Shown here: piece after piece, positions 24,001-39,700 of the stretch
Position numbering within the stretch: position 1 is the stretch's first letter
Layout: every line of letters starts with the position of its first letter
The notes under the pieces: generated by a model
What the model was told of the DNA's origin: nothing
What the model saw: only the letters and a program-made list of their open reading frames with translations
The model's database searches: none
Translations under genes and position numbers: made by a program
Assembly (NCBI GenBank): GCA_019843655.1
Contig: JACDQD010000102.1
Span: forward strand, 7,325,501-7,389,500
Origin: Lethocerus indicus
Lineage: Eukaryota > Arthropoda > Insecta > Hemiptera > Belostomatidae
Direction: 5' to 3'
Length of the DNA: 64,000 nucleotides

Positions 24001-27000
24001 ACACCGCTTTCAAAGTTTATCTGTTTCACTTTGGTAATCTCCCCATTAGTTTAACAATTGAGTTTTCAATTGATACTTTGCACAAAATACACATACGAAC
24101 AAAATACGTACATTGAAATTATCTGAAAATTCTAATTTTAAAAATTCCTAACGAATTCTCCATAATAGAGTAAGCTAGGTTCGTGTTCATGTAAGAGGGG
24201 AGGGAACCCGAGCAGGTTCAGAACAAGTGGAAGTTGAAGCGCGCTTGATTCGCGATTGAATAATTCATAACCGAATCTAATAACGAACGGGGTTAGGGCT
24301 GTCGGGTTATGATGTGATGGATCACGAGCCTCCGGGCTTAAAACTTGCCCCTTTCGCCCCCTCGCCCCCCCACCCGAGTACCTGAAGCCAACTTAAAGTT
24401 TACTTCAAAACAAACTTCGTCTTTATTTTCTTTATTTCCTTTCGGCAGGTCGGTCGCCGAGAGGCCGAGAACGTCGAGATGTAGAGAGACCGTCCAGTCT
24501 AACCGGCTACAGTTTGACCAATTTCGTCTGCAAACAATCTCACGAAACATAGAAAAATTCAGCGTTTGAATGAAGGTATTTCCCAAAAAATATGTCTCGA
24601 ACTGCGTTAATTAGTAAATAATTATTTTACGTAGTTATATTCAACAATTACTTGATTTTATGAAGACTAAATAAATTTATACGTCATAGAACGACTAAAT
24701 TACGAGTACTGGTTGGTAATGAATGCCAATCATCAAATTATTTCACCCAATGTCAGTTTTACTTTCACCGGACATGATCAGTGCCAGGTCCGCATCAGGG
24801 GCGTTTTTAATGAAGTTAGTCCTCTGTGACGATGCTGCACAGGAAAGAACCTAGAATTCTAGTAGGATGGTAGAAGGCAGTACAGTTTGCCAGTGTTAAT
24901 AAATAACCAAGTGTATGTGTGGTGAGTCGCCAACTGTTATGGGGCAAGTCACGCAGATAGGTGTTGCCTAATTCACGTCCCCTGTGAGCCCCGGTGGCAA
25001 ACTGCCCGCGTTTATCCTTCATTTTCCCCACAAAACATTTCCGCATGACCGGATGTCATGCCCAATAATAATATTTTTGCCGGGCTATCTTCGGCTGAAT
25101 TCGGTATATCAGCTCCTCCTCCCTAGCGCCCCTCCAATACGCGGCCTCGTTTTAGTAGGTTCCAAATTCGATTAGAGATCTCCTAAAACTCTTGTTAGAG
25201 GACCGGAACGGTGGCGGAACGCCAAGTTTTGGCCGTCTGCACCCGCCCATGTCAGCTTTACGACATTCTAACAAGTTATACAATACGCCGGAGGCCACGC
25301 CAATTGAATAAACTTATGAAATTCAATTAACTTTCAAATTTATGAGATATTCTTGCTGCAATTTTTCTGTAACCACCTTCATGTTGATGTTGTTCCATCA
25401 AGACTTAGATAAAGACACATATTATTGTCATACAGTATTTATTTTTATTTCGCATGCTCGGAATGGGCCACTCACAGTATACTTTGGCCCGAAATACCAT
25501 AAGTATCATAAGAGATGAGAATTCACTTTATCTATCTAGTTGTGCTATGACTTGAGTCCTGGCCACATTGAGATATAAGTGCGGAAATAATCACACCCAA
25601 GGTGAGGGGGACAACATTTTTATGGTGCCACCCAGGCCTGTTTACTCCGCGGTGCTAACAGCGGCTCATTTGGAATTTATCGCAGCTTTGAAAACAAGGA
25701 AGTGCCAACCATTTTTGTCAACAATCTACATGGCAAAAAACAATTACAAACAGTTACAAATTATTGAGAGAGACTTTTTAAAGGGTGTTAAATATAATTA
25801 AGAATGTTGTCGAGTGATTACTGACGTTCAAGAGTCAGTCCATAAGTTTAATGACAAAATTATATTATTTGGACATTCCTTCCTACGGAAACACTTTAGG
25901 GCCCATTTTGTACTAAAAGATAGACTTTTCATCGAGTCAAATATATTTGATTTTAATCTTAGATTTTTAATGAAACCTATATCTCAAGAATAGCTGGAAT
26001 TCGGTATTATAACAATATCGAAAATTCCAACTCAGATAATTTGGGTTATGATAGGAATGCAATATAAGTGGAGTGAAACCATTTGGATCAAGAGACAATA
26101 AACCAAACGGGTACAACCGAACCAGAAATAATATCCAACGGGGAGAAGAAACAATGCAACTTTTGCGCTTAATGTGAAGGTAGTACTAAAATGTTCAATT
26201 CGTACTGGTAAAATTATAAAAACATGTTAATTTAGAGTATTTGTTTTTGGGCCGCTTATTAGGGAGCTTGTAATTTCATCAATTGTGTTTTTTATGTATC
26301 ATTAAAACATACATTTACATAAACAGAATATGTAAAAATTAGTTTAAATTAATAATGTTAATTAATATTTATTAATAAAATAAGACGCACATTCTAACTC
26401 GCACCTATGTTTTACGAATCTTTATTCGAATTTATATAGTAATTATTACGAGTGTTACACGAAATTAACTAACTGGGAAAATACAAGGCGCCCTATCTAA
26501 GAATATCCTGTTAATGCAAAGGATCTGCTATACACGGTTTTAAACTTCAAAGCCACTTCTGAAAACTGTACTTATATATACTGAAAATAAACTTCTTATT
26601 GGCTCAACTCCAGAGGGCAGGCGAAAGGAGTTATTTAGCGCTCCAAACTCGGGGCCGTCATGGTCCAAGTAGCAAATCAAAAAGGTGTTTGATTTATAAT
26701 TGAATTTGGAAATGTTATGAATTTAACGCCGCGTGCTCGTCCCACTAAAAGCTCGGAGTCATCAATAGAAGGTCAACTTTGAAACGCTAACTTTTTAGTG
26801 ATCCATCGTGAACATCGTGTTTCTTTCATCATCAAGCCTGTTACAATAGCCTCTTCCTTTATAAATTCTAATGGCATAAATAAATTTTGTTTTCTACTTG
26901 CGATTCCTACTCTATTTAGTAAGCGCAATTATTCAGAAACGTCCCCATAATTTTAGACGTGAAAGTTATTAACTCGATTAATTATTTTAGATCGCTTCTT

Positions 27001-30000
27001 CTCCAGCCAGTCAATTTGATAATGTTGACTAGTAGCTCCTTGGTTTAGGCTACCTATTTTTTACCAGTATTTTTATTAATAAAGTACAACATTTTTATTT
27101 TCATTGTAATACGTACATTTGAACAGAATGTATTGTATTTATACAAAATACTTTGTGTAATTTCGTCCGACTTGATTTCCAAAACAAATTGAACATGGAA
27201 TTTTGTTCCCATCACCCCTCTGATTTTCCACCTTTCACCCCTTTTTAGGCATTGTTCGGTGTGTCTTATACGGATATTTAAATGAATTTATTCTCTTTTC
27301 GTTCGTGACTAGAACGAATATAATTTTGATGGCAAATGCGGAAGGGAATTCTGAATTATTTGCCGGGGCAGTTTCCGTGTGTTGTGTTTGAACCGTATTA
27401 GTTACCCGGAGCGAACCTCCGGAACTAATAAACATATAGGACCATTTTATACGGGGGTGACATAAGGGCGGGGGGCGGTTACACGGTGGATGGGGGGCGG
27501 AGTTGGGAACTAGTCTATCTCTCGCCAGTAACTCAATAACTCAGAAAATCCCCGCCCTTTAGGTCTTTTATTACACTGCTCCGAAATTTCGCCCTGTATT
27601 TATTTTCCCATAATTTTCCTCCAGAGCGTAAATACGGGTGTTTCTCCAGAAGCCGCTCGGCTTATCCCCCGATACACTCACAGTCAGCGGAAATATTTCA
27701 CTACCCCGCTCGCCACCGCTTCCATCGTGTATTTTTTCACGCAACTTTAATATTACGTTGAGGTAACCTATTTTCCCGTTTCTTATCCAGTCGCTTAGCG
27801 AAGAATGAAAACCCTTATTAGACTAGACCGAATATTTCAATAAATGTGTTACGATTTAAACTATGAATAATAAATTCGAAATTATTTTTACGGATAGAAA
27901 TCACTAAACGGAGTTCACTCTGGTCAACGGTCAACCTAGAGTAATCCATGGAGCTAATAATCATATTTAATATTAAAGTAGTTCGGGAGTAGAAGGTTAT
28001 GTTGTCAATAGATAATATTATCCTTACGTAGATGCGATAAGTTATTTGTTTGGCGAGAAAATGAACGAGAAAATATATTTTCGATTCGGTACTTCATACT
28101 ACAACAGCGTTATCACCTCTTCATCGTATTATTCACCCAAATAAACTAGAAAAGACTAGTTGTTTATAAATGCGGTATTAACATTTTATAATCGGTCATT
28201 GGACCGTAAAGGGTTCGAACGTTATTTTTATCTTAGATGCTGCCATCCTTTTGTTCGTTTGAAAATGTTCAGACCTCCATAATACCTTACTCCCAGAGGA
28301 TTACAACTATTATCTGTCTTTTGCGTCCAAGGTAATAAAGCATTTTCTGATTTGATCACCAAATTAAAATTGGTATATCATTAAGTCAGTATATTATATT
28401 TTTTTTTTGAATCGGTGCGAAAGGGGTTTGCAAGCCAGAAGTTTCTGAGCGGATTTTCCTCCTCACTCCGGCTCGGGGCTACCCTCGTACTTGTAGGGAA
28501 GCCATTTAATTTCGATAAATAAGGGGAGTCCGACTGGGAACCATTTATTTTCTCATAACTCTCGCGCCCTACACGTTTAACCGTACCGGGTGATATTTTA
28601 CGGCCAGCCGAATTGTAGGTTAGCCGGAGAGACGGAAAGCATCTTGGGCCGGTTACGGTTAAACGGGCGCTCTCCTCTTCCCCCGCCCCGGCTCTATCCG
28701 ACCGCCGCTCCCGTTGTGTATAGCCCGGAAACTCAAATACACCCCATTACAGGGACCCCTATCCGATATCGATTACCCCCGGTGAGCTTCGCATCCGCCC
28801 CCTGGTGCCTTTTTCGGTCGGTAATTAAATGGTAACCTCATTAAACGCTCCCTACGTATTATGTATTAAACAGATCGAGATAAACAAAGATACGGGGATT
28901 TAAAAGAATAAAAAAGTGAAACGGGAGTTTAATTTTCAAATGGACACCAACTCCTCCCTAGACGCAGTTGTAAATTTATGGACTCAACGAAAAACATTTC
29001 ATTGGATAAGTGACAATTAGAAAACTATATAGAAAATATTTCCAAAATTGGTTAGAAATGTTATTTAATATTGTGACACACTCCCTTGTATCATAAACGC
29101 ACTATTTCGTACATTTAATATACGGTTATATGCCAGTTTTATATTTTTTTGAAAATCGAAACGGTTTTCATCTGGTGGAACATGCATTTCTGTTTTCTCT
29201 TTCTAACGTAAATTCCGGACAAGATGATATGGAGCACTCGCTACTCAGAGAGGAGCGTTTAATTTATTTCGTGAAAATAAAGTAAATGAGAACCTCAGTG
29301 TTGCAGTAATGTAATTAGGATTGGAGGGTCGGCTGCTTTTGAGTTAGTTACCGTGTAGGCAGGAAGGTATTCCTTTGAACGGAATAGACTCATCATTTAA
29401 GGTAAGCGAGAATTTCAATCAGGCGAATGTACAATTTGTCTTGTCGAAATCATTGATCAACAAACATATGGAGACCTGTAAAATCACTATCAGGGTTTAG
29501 ATATACATGAATGACATGACATAGGATATGACATGATATAGGATCATGACATATGTATTATATTATACACATGTGCATAAACTCAAGCAATAATTATCTT
29601 ATCGATTTAAGAAAATGTTGAAATCTATAAAAAAGAAGCGTGATAATGTGATAAGTAAAAGATAGCACATCAATGCATTGATTATTAACACTGTTAACAG
29701 TATATGATATTGATTTCTCTAATATTTCTTATCTCAAAGGTAAATTAGGTAGTAACTACCTTCAGATATATTATTAATATGTATGTATGCATTTAATGTG
29801 ATACGGAACCGTGGATTTGCCGGTAGCATACACAGCTACGCCTCTACGCTCTACCGCCAGGAGTAGGAATGGAGAGGCCAAAATAGAGAAAATAATCGTT
29901 ATTGTTTCCAAGTGGTGTAAAACTCGTTCCTTTATTTCAATCATCTTAAATTTATTTCTACTTATGCTCATCTTGACGGGTTATACGAACACGATTTATA

Positions 30001-33000
30001 ACGCTCCGTATCGCCGCCCCAATATGTTTCGAGTAATGGAGTCGGTGAAAAGAACAATAGAAAGGCGAATTGTTTCTGACTTCTGTCCGCTATGCGGGAG
30101 AAAGCGGATCGGAAATGGATCCAAATATTTACGACCCGTCCGGAACAAACGCCGTACCCTCTGTTTAATAATTTCCGTTCATGATGTACTCCCTCAGTCA
30201 ATATTGGGGCAAAGGATCCGGTCAATATTTCAAAAGTTGTAGAATTAAGAAATACGCCCGGTAATTCATGTTGATACAGTCTTCTATCGGATCCATTGGA
30301 ACATTTATAAACAGAAAATGGAGTAGGCGCTTTATAAATTTGTGTTGTAATTGGTTTATGGTCTTCAGGAGCTCATCAATTGTTTCGAATATTCAGTCGT
30401 ATTACCGCTAATCCGGCCCCAAGCTATACCGCGCCTTAGACTATGAACCTCTATATATTACCTATAACTAATAAGCGGTCAAGAACAGCCAGAAATGTAG
30501 GATCAAATAAACGAGAGCAGACAGAAGAGATTGCCCTGGTAGATCAGAAATTGTGACAGACCACTGGGAATACAACTGTGTGCATGGGCGGATCGAAAGT
30601 TCGAGCGTCGCGAAAACAGGCTAGGGATTTCAGATTTTAATATTGTAATATAAAGCTACACTGTTACTACCTAATAGTTAAATAATAGTCTTTGGAAAAA
30701 GCACGCACTATGGTCAAGTTCCTTATAACTATAAATTAGTTCTGACGCACAGCGATTTATACTGTTTCCCCAATTCTGTTCCCCTCGGAGGGAATTTTAA
30801 AAACTGAGATGTGTGCGTTCATTCTTCTGGATTTATGCCGGCACTTAACGTAAATTTGTCAAAACTTCCATAACGCGTTTTAATAGTTTTAGTGAAGACA
30901 AAAGGCGACATTAACTGTTTTCATTTATGAACTTTATAGAGGGAGAGTGCAATTTAAAGTTATCCACTTTGATGCATTGCCGCAATTTGTTTTCGGCTTT
31001 TAGTACTGATGGCCCCTTATAAATACTCCCGGCAGTAATAATAAACATAATATTAAATCGCCGCTAATGTCTTTCAAATGTTTGTCTCGAAATGCAAAAC
31101 CGAGATATCGAACTTAATCCTCGAAGTTATAACTTCCGAGAGGAATGTGTTCATTCGATTTTCTGTAATGGAATCAAATCCACTCAAACTTTCGAGGTTT
31201 TTGAACTTAAATTATGCACACTTGTTAACCAGTTCCATACATTCTCCCTTTAGAACCCTTTATTTACCTTAGCACACGAATATATATGGTGAGGAGAAAT
31301 GGATTTTATAATTTATATTAACATGGTACCGTCATTTTAATTTATCGTATCCTAATACATTATTTAATTATTTATTCACAACACATGAACATCTTTAATA
31401 TTCCGACATTTTCTAAACAGTTCTAAACATCTTCGGTTTATGTTAAATGGTAACTGGTATTGGCGACTGATTTCTATTCGGGTGTTGAACCAATAACGAA
31501 ATTCACGGATCGGGCGTTAAAAGAATGCCTGTTTTTTCCTGTCAAATTAGAATTGCGATGATAATTTTTGAAAAAAAAAGAAAAGAATATCTAGAGTTTT
31601 AGCGTATTAGTGTCGGTGACAGTGTGAGGTAACACGACCTATAAAACCTTTGTCTGACCGGGCCTATTAAGGCCGAGTTTGCACCTTCCTTAGTAGTAAT
31701 TAGTTTATGCGTCTCGCTACTTTCATTACGTCACATTACACCAGATTTTATTTTTGGTTAAGAAAATATATTATAGAATTGTAAAACAAGTATAATCCTT
31801 CTCAAAAATGACAAAAATCGTGCCAAAAACAACTACAGTCAAATAGAATTTCATAATAATTATAAATTGGGATTCTAGCTCCAATTGGGCTTATAACTAT
31901 GATAAAAAAAATGTGGACAGGAAATCTTCGGAACGGAACATGAAATCAAAGCATTGAACTCGATATTGGCGGTACGTAAATTTCGAATTGGATTTAAAAA
32001 GGATAACGAGAAAAATGTTGGAAAAAATAGTAAAGGGAGGTTGGAGATTGCTTAAGATATGAAAGTGGGTTTCCCTTAAGTTTAATAAGGTCAGAGGAGA
32101 CGAGACAGAGCCCCAGGGGGGTGGAGCGACGTCGAAAACTGAAAAATGAAAATTCCGTCAAGAAAGCTTTTCCCTCAGAGTGAAGGCGATTACAACCGCA
32201 TTGCTTTCAAAGTTCTACATCGAGCCCGTTTAAAAAACAGTTCGATCGTTCCTGCATTTATTTTCGGTAATAAGGACAAGGGAATTAGATATTATTTGGT
32301 TCGGGTCGTCCGGGCCTAGATTCTTATTGGTCTAAGTAAAAAGCAGATTTGTCACTCCATTATACGAAAGGAATATTACTGTGTTCAGTAAACCTCAGTT
32401 TAACGTATACACTAATCCCATTCGTTCATAATGATAGGAATGGAATAAATATGTACACGATTTGATAGATCTAATTTCGTTAATTGAGACATTCACTCAG
32501 TTCCCCTGGACGAAATGTCGGGGAATAAAACCTAATTCATGCTTTCCATAGCTCATATTTTTTACACCTTGGCAGTTATCCAGTGCATACTGCCATATTA
32601 TGTTTATACACTTCATAAAATATGTTGATATTTTATTTCATTAGGAATAGTCGCACCCACTGTAACAATTGAAACTCTTTAAAGTAGTTTCTTCTCAATA
32701 ATCAAGCGTCTAATTCAAGTATTGCATTTACTATAACTTGTATCCACTGATTTAATTACTTTTTCTAAACACTAAATATGTCCTTCCTTTTGACGGAAAA
32801 TTCGTGAATTTGTAACATGTTTCGTAACATTTTGAAGTACTAGTAATTAACTGTTTATAGACGTGAACACCCTTACACAATCTTAACACGCACTAATTCA
32901 ATATCATTTAAAATTTAAAACAATAAAATACAATAACAAACAACAAATGCCAATGACAGAGTACTGGTATTTTTGTAACGTTCCCCTGAAATTATGGAAA

Positions 33001-33429
33001 GTCGTCCGAATTGAAATCTAGTGTATAGCAATTGTTTATTTATTTTATTGAGTGCCCGATAGGTCACGCTCTGTTTAAAGTCAATAGAAATATATTTCCT
33101 ACATTAATGCTGTAGGTGTAGACAGACGTGATGAAACTGATGGATATTTTGATGAATTTTGTTCATTCCGACGAGAAATCGGTAATTTTTTCCACGTCGA
33201 GACCATTTACTGCAAAGTGAAACGCTGTACAGCCTTAAATGAAGTACAAAAACTGCTATTACGATTATAATTTTTTACTACACTTAATAAATGCTTATCG
33301 GTTCAGAATTTAAACTCTGAATTATATTTAATTTCAAATATTTCAATAAGAAGAATTTAAAAATATCACAGTGGGCCAATACAAATACGACGTAACAAAA
33401 GTTGAATCTGCGTGGACAGGAAATCCACG
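21026..33429. other. long intergenic stretch, no gene seen
   Basis: About 12.4 kb between gene 2 and the 3' end of the P5CS gene. The longest open frames (125 codons at 21786, 143 codons at 29811) have no motif, and the second overlaps open frames on the other strand, so I do not call them. A 17-bp tandem repeat is at 29511-29555, and GC-rich pockets lie near 27460-27530 and 28600-28830. The 3' UTR of gene 2 must begin here, but its end is not clear. Confidence 0.45.
29511..29555. repeat. short tandem repeat, 17-bp unit
   Basis: Two adjacent copies of ATGACATGAYATAGGAT (29511-29527 and 29528-29544) differ at one base and are followed by a partial copy. Confidence 0.7.
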
Positions 33430-33435
33430 TTTTAT
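33430..33435 (-). terminator. poly(A) signal of the P5CS gene
   Basis: AATAAA on the minus strand, about 195 bases after the P5CS stop codon. It is the first canonical signal found downstream. Confidence 0.6.
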
Positions 33436-33627
33436 TCAAATGTTGGAAATGTTGTATTTTAATTGCGAATTCGAAATTACATTATAATTATTTTAGCTCA
33501 TGGTGAGAGACGATTTTGTTTGCGATCGGCCCAATATTATCTACAAAATGGTAGCCGCCAAAATGACGACGAACGTCTCTTTCGGTCGTATAAATTCCCG
33601 AAAACGATTTCAGACAGGTCTTCGAAT

Positions 33628-33791
33628 TTAAACGGGGAGCGGCTGGTGCAGAAAGGTCAGTTTTCCGTCCTCGGAGAAGTCCGAGGCGGCGTGGCCGTCG
33701 CCGGTCAACAGCCACTTGGTCGTCAGTAGGCCCTCGACTCCGACCGGCCCCCTGGCGTGTATACGGGCAGTGCTGATACCCACCTCGGCAC
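33628..33791 (-). CDS. P5CS: P5CS exon 13 (last visible, with stop)
   Basis: Begins after TTGCAG with the codon completed from exon 12, giving GAEVGIS, then RIHARGPVG and GLLTTKW, the conserved end of the reductase domain. The stop is TAA at 33630-33628. Confidence 0.93.
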
Positions 33792-36700
33792 CTGCAACAT
33801 TGCCAAATAGAACACTGTTGAATGCTGTCAGTGTGCAACAATACGATTCCCGAATACTGTCACACATAATAAATGTAATAGGTCTGCCATAATAATAAGC
33901 GGTAACAGGTAAGTATATTTCTTAATGAACAAATGGACAATATTGAAATATTTATCTGAATAAGTTAAATATTTAATTTCAAGCCATAATTATACAAGGG
34001 ACTGGAAAATTAGGAGATATTTTGCAAATTCGGCGCATGCAATTCATATATAAGATGTGTGCAAACGGAAACGTTTTAGAAAGGAATTCCCTTTTATCTA
34101 TTAATCATTCTCACAAAATTACGTATTCAATTCAAACAATGGGTTTCTCGTATAAACAAAAGAAAATCTCAATGGAATGCACTGAGTTCTTGAGCGTACT
34201 GAAGTTTTTTTAAATTCGAACACAAAGTGCTTATGGTACCGTCTTATGAATTACTGAATCAAGAATCGTAATTCAATTAAAAAACTGTTCATATTTTTTC
34301 CTGTAGAAAATTTGCTCGCCAGATCTGGGCGATATTTAAAGAAATTAGTTTTCCGAAATTTCTTTTGAAATATTGGAAAAATAATATTATCCGAGCGTTG
34401 CTAATAAACGTTTATTGACTGTCCGGATTCAAGTCTGAACTCGGGGATATTGGCGTACGACTAAAAGTTTAAACGAGGTTTTTGTTTTCGAATTCAATTA
34501 AAATCGTTGTCGACATAACACCTGGACTCCGTGGAACAATTTCAAGTTTCAACGAAACTCGTAAAGATCCCGACAGGATTTGAAAATTCAATTCGGCGTT
34601 CAGATTCAAATGTCATGTTCCGTTCAAAGATTTAACAATTGTAATCTGGAACGGCTCGAGAAATACTTTCGCTGGGAAGACGTTCGTTTGAGGTAGAATG
34701 GATTTAAATTAAACTACATCATACGCATATTAAAGTGTCGGCGTTTGCTTTTTTAATATGAATAAATGTTCAAAAGATAACTCTCAAATGAAATGTTTCG
34801 AATAATGACATTTAAAAATATCGCGATTAGAGAATTAACATTAATAACGTTTAGTTATTCATAATATATGTTTTGAAAGTACAACAGAACTGGAAGTAAA
34901 AGAGTCTTTTCAAGTTCTAGTAAGTAATAGTTCTCCTGAGAAATAATTATTAGTATCACAGTATAACTGATGTTTCAATTCAATTTACACGCTCATCATA
35001 TTATCATTCCTAATATGTAGTAACAACTTCATTGTGCAATACTCACCCAAACCGAACCTGTAGCCGTCTGCAAATCTGGAACTGGCATTGTGGAATACAC
35101 AGGCGCTGTCGACATCTCTCTGGAATACAGCCGCATTCTCACCTGAAATATATATTGGTTGGAAATTAAGTGAATTTTAGTTATTAATTTTGCAATCTTC
35201 GGTCTTCCCTCGGCTATATAGTTCTGAATTGGTATATATTAGAATGAGGTAGTCGAGTGTACGCATAAAATGGTAGCTGGATGGTATTCCAAACCTTCAC
35301 GGTGCCTCAAACGGTATCCATAAATTAATTATAGAGAATGGTTTATTTGAACGCTTTCGTCTTCCTCCCATCGTGTGAAAACGTGAAGCTGTATTTAAAG
35401 CTTCCAATCTTGGTGCTTTGCTGTTGCCTTGTTGAACTTACTGAACCACTTATCGAAGTATTCGTATTTTTTCAATGAGTTATTTAAGACCAATCTAGTG
35501 TTCAGACCTTGTCTAAACTCAATAACGTTTTGCCGGATTTCTAAATCGATTTTCCGGCTATAAAGAAAAGCCACAAAATATCGGATCTTGTGAGGAATTG
35601 AGTAGGAGCCATCCAATTTACTCGGTCGGACACGACCAAAGGAGTTGGAAAGGTTCAATCCGGGAAAGTGAAGGCGACACCGAGAAATCCGATGCCTCTT
35701 TTATGCTGAGATCATAAGCTTCAACTCCATCTTGTATTATGTCCCCTCAGAGAATAATAGTGGCCAGGATATTTTCTTTTATATCTTCGTAATGATTGCA
35801 TTTCTTAGATGGATTCGAGTTATTGGGATAATTTTATCACCGTAAACACAAACAGATTTCCCAGTGGAAAAGCCCTCTGGGCTTAATTTTATTGCGAATG
35901 GGGTGAACCTACTGATTACTGTGTTATAATACTAACAAATATTTACATTGGAAACTGATATACCTATACCTGTCATTAGTACCTCACTAAGATAATGAAG
36001 ATAGCGGTAATCAGTGGCATTCGTTAAAATTATTCCTTATATAGTGTAAGAGGTATAGGAGTAGTTGCTGTTATTAGACTGGGCTTATGGTAACGATAGT
36101 CGCTTGATAAATTATTGGTCCCGTTGTTCGCCCTCGCTTTATCATACGAACACACACAGTCTATGTTTTCGAATTGAGCCAAAATAAATAGAGGAGGTCT
36201 GTAGTATTTATAGGAGGAGCCGCCCACTGTAAAGAAATAGAGATGCGGGATGCGATCACGTTCCCCGATCCCTTCGGTGGTCCGGCCGACGGTCTCGGGC
36301 AAAAACATCCCGCCCCTTCAAACATTCAACAGGTCACTTATTCAGGGATCTTTGCATGGCAAGTCTGCTTTCCTTTCACATTCTCCGTCTACGTGTCCCG
36401 AAGTCACGTGTCGGTGGAAGTCGGGAAACGTGCTAGCCCAGCAACCGAAGGGGGTTGGCTCGCAATCCGGTGGTAAGGGGCGGGTGAAACTAATTGGCGA
36501 TGGTCCTGACCCTTGGAAACGATATTGGTAAGGCCCGAAATGTCACATGCACTAAACAAGGGTATCCAAAAGGGTTGTGACGTAAAGTTCACACTTGCAC
36601 TATTTCACAGTGGACCAGGACACAAAGGTTTTGGGTTCGAGGTCGGAATTTATGAATAATCCCAACCGACCACTTAGAATGTAATAATTTCACATTTTAC

Positions 36701-39700
36701 ATTCGCACTAACATAAAAACACAGCGACCAATTCGCGATTACACCTTGGGCCCTGGGAGACGTTATTCGTATTACACGGGAGACGTGTGACAGCATTTAC
36801 AAACTTATGCCAGTGTAGTAGAAAAGCCTGTAAAATGTTTTGCATATGGTGATAACGTATATAGAAATCAATTTACTTTGAATGAAGTATTCCTTACTTC
36901 ATAAGCGTGTCTAGTGAAACTTCGAACATGGTAATGGCCCAATCCCGGATTACCGAATTCCCGCAAACGAAACTTCAAACAATGACTGTTCATTAGTGGA
37001 GGGATCATCTAAGGTCGAAACTGGAGACGGAAAACCGATAACGATGAACTCCCGGCTTCGAGATAACTTGTTGTGAATATTTGCTCGGGTGCCACAGTTC
37101 ACTGATCTTCCCTGTTATAGACCATTTGCAGCGGTAAGCATTAAAGTTCTTCAGCGGATATTCGATTTTAGTGAATCTACAGTTTCGTTTTCCTGTCAGT
37201 CCCTAAACTTTATTTGGGCACTGCTTTTTAGTAACAGAAAATTTTTGGTCACATAATTTTATTTTTACGAAATGCTGCCGTTTTATCATATTTTCAAAAT
37301 GCGACGTTATCAAATTTAACGCTGAAACTTCATCGTGTTCATTTTTAACCGATTCGCCCGTATCCTCAACATTAGGGCGGATTCTCAAGTATAGTATTAT
37401 TTAAAACTTTATTAGTTTTGAAACATAATTGGGTAATAATGCTTCAACGCGGACTGGAATTGACTAGAGGTTTGGGCGGCAGCGTCTAATTCGGGGCAGT
37501 GAACGGGAGACAGAGAGCGGCTGTTAACGGAGGAATCGGAGCGAACGCGACGTCGGTTGGGAGCCGTTGAGGGGCGCATTGACTCTATCTGAGGTGGCTT
37601 ACCAGCCAGACGTTTCCCGCAGAGTTACCGCCGCATCAACAACCCGCCTCTTGGTCCCGGATACAAACGTTGATCACCTTCCGGTGGTTTCATCCGGACC
37701 GACTCGATCGTTTTACCCTCCCCTATTCCTTCCGTCCACTGCCATCTTCAGAAGACATTAAAATTTCCCTAATAGTCTAATATTAGAATTAACCCGAAAG
37801 TTAGGCCTAATTTATATGGCGAAGGACGGGGCGATCAGATAAGGCAAAGTTAAACTTTCTCCACCTCCCCCCCTCACCAAAGACGAGTTTCTCATTTAAT
37901 TCAAAGTAGTTAAAATCAAATTACAGACGGAAAGACATTAATTATTACAATTTCCTGAAACTGCGTTACTTATTAACTTTATTTTTTTTATTCTTTTATT
38001 AGCTAGTTCCTGTCCACTTAAGGGTTTTACAATAAGTAATTGAAAGAATTGCCCGTCACCGAACTTGATAGAAACCAAGGCCTTTCCCTTCAATTAATAG
38101 AAACCAAGAGGAACTAATAAAAATTCGGTATAAACCTGAAAAAACTTTAAAGTACCTTTTGAACACTTTTTGTTTATTAAAAATCATATAGAATCTGATA
38201 CACAGTAACCCGTAAATTAGCCATTATTCATTCTTAAATGTTATATTTAACTCAAACATTTTTAATATTTTAAGATTAGATATGATGTTTCACAAATGTT
38301 AGGGAACTTGAAATTTATATTGTATAAGGGGGTAGATTCAATTCGACAATTTAACAGGCTAAATTAGAGGTCAATTTGCAGGCCTCCAATGATTATCGCA
38401 TAGTCCCTAAAAGAAATAAACCGATTGCTTCGTACGTTGGTACGATATGAGTTGTCATATATGGTGGGTGTGAGACTTTTTGAGAGGAGAGTGTTACAGA
38501 GCACCGGGAACCTGAACCTAGGGTATGTCGAATTGAATTTCGCACGGAACAGCCCATTTTCTTCGGCCGCCAGACGAATGGTGCGAATTCCACGCCCCTG
38601 GATTTATTCCTCCCCCTCACGAGCGAAACCATTGAGCTTTTACCCCGTCCTTCTCACGCCCGGTGATCTCAGTGGGGGAATTCCGATACAAATGCGTACC
38701 TGTTCAATATCATCAATTCAAACTGAGACGGGATGGAATTTCGATAAGGAAATATTCGAACACGACTAACGAAATCGGGCTTATAGATTGTGCTAATATT
38801 CTATTCGAATCGCTTTCTAAATTAATACAAATTGCATATTACAACCGCAAAGATTAAGATATTAGACAAAAATTAAAAGGTAAGGTTTAGTTTACCCGAT
38901 ATATGGGTAAACTCACTTATGGACTGACTGGAATTCATGTGATAAATATGATTGGGATTTTTTACAAATACTGTCCTAATCGGGGCTGGAGCTCTAAATC
39001 TCTACGAATGACCGAAAATAAAGGGTATTCTCCGCCTTTCAATGCTCCACGCGAATAAAGTTTTTGCCCTCTGAACCTTTTCGTGTTTCGTCTATAAACG
39101 CGCCGAAGTTTACGCAAGTATCAATATCGCGATTTTAACGTCCGGAAATATCGTCAGTTCGCGCCCTGACGATAAGCTCCGTGCGACACGACCGACGGTT
39201 GATAATTATTCCGGCCTATCGCCTCCCTACACATTCCTCAATCAGTTTATAATCCAAAATCAATTCCAGTTACAATTGAAAGCCAAAGGACGCGGTGGAT
39301 TATGGATTCAGAGCGACACCTGTCAATTTCTCTGGAACGGTAGCGCGTTTTATTCAGGAGACAGGGCATAGCTGGCTGGTGCGCTATTGGGGGGCTCACT
39401 GGTTTTTCATTTCCGCGCCATTAACAGCGCTGTGCCCGGGGGGTTGGGTGAGGCGCCGACAACTAGCATTGCCCGTCACAGGCCCGCCCAACCGAGCCGC
39501 CCCCTACACGCCTAATTGAAATCCCCTTTCCCATTCCGACTGTCATTCTTCAACACCGCCGAAGGGGCGCGCAGGACCGGTTCAAATGGCGGCGGTAATT
39601 CATCTACCGGAGTTCTGACAGTTTCGCCCGATCCACTTTCGGCTCACAGTTCCCCTCGCGCCACTTCGCGATAGTTCCTAACGAGTTCTTTTCCAGTCCA

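Noticed and set aside
25556..25993. Two adjacent in-frame segments split by one stop codon (25799-25801), resembling a decayed gene
   Set aside because: No recognisable motif; a 145-codon stretch with one stop is expected by chance somewhere in a window this long.
29811..30242. 143-codon open frame on the plus strand
   Set aside because: Overlaps open frames on the minus strand, has no family motif, no paralogue and no promoter or splice context. Length alone is not enough in 64 kb.
38425..38769. 114-codon plus-strand frame in P5CS intron 11
   Set aside because: No motif and an overlapping open frame on the other strand in a GC-rich pocket.
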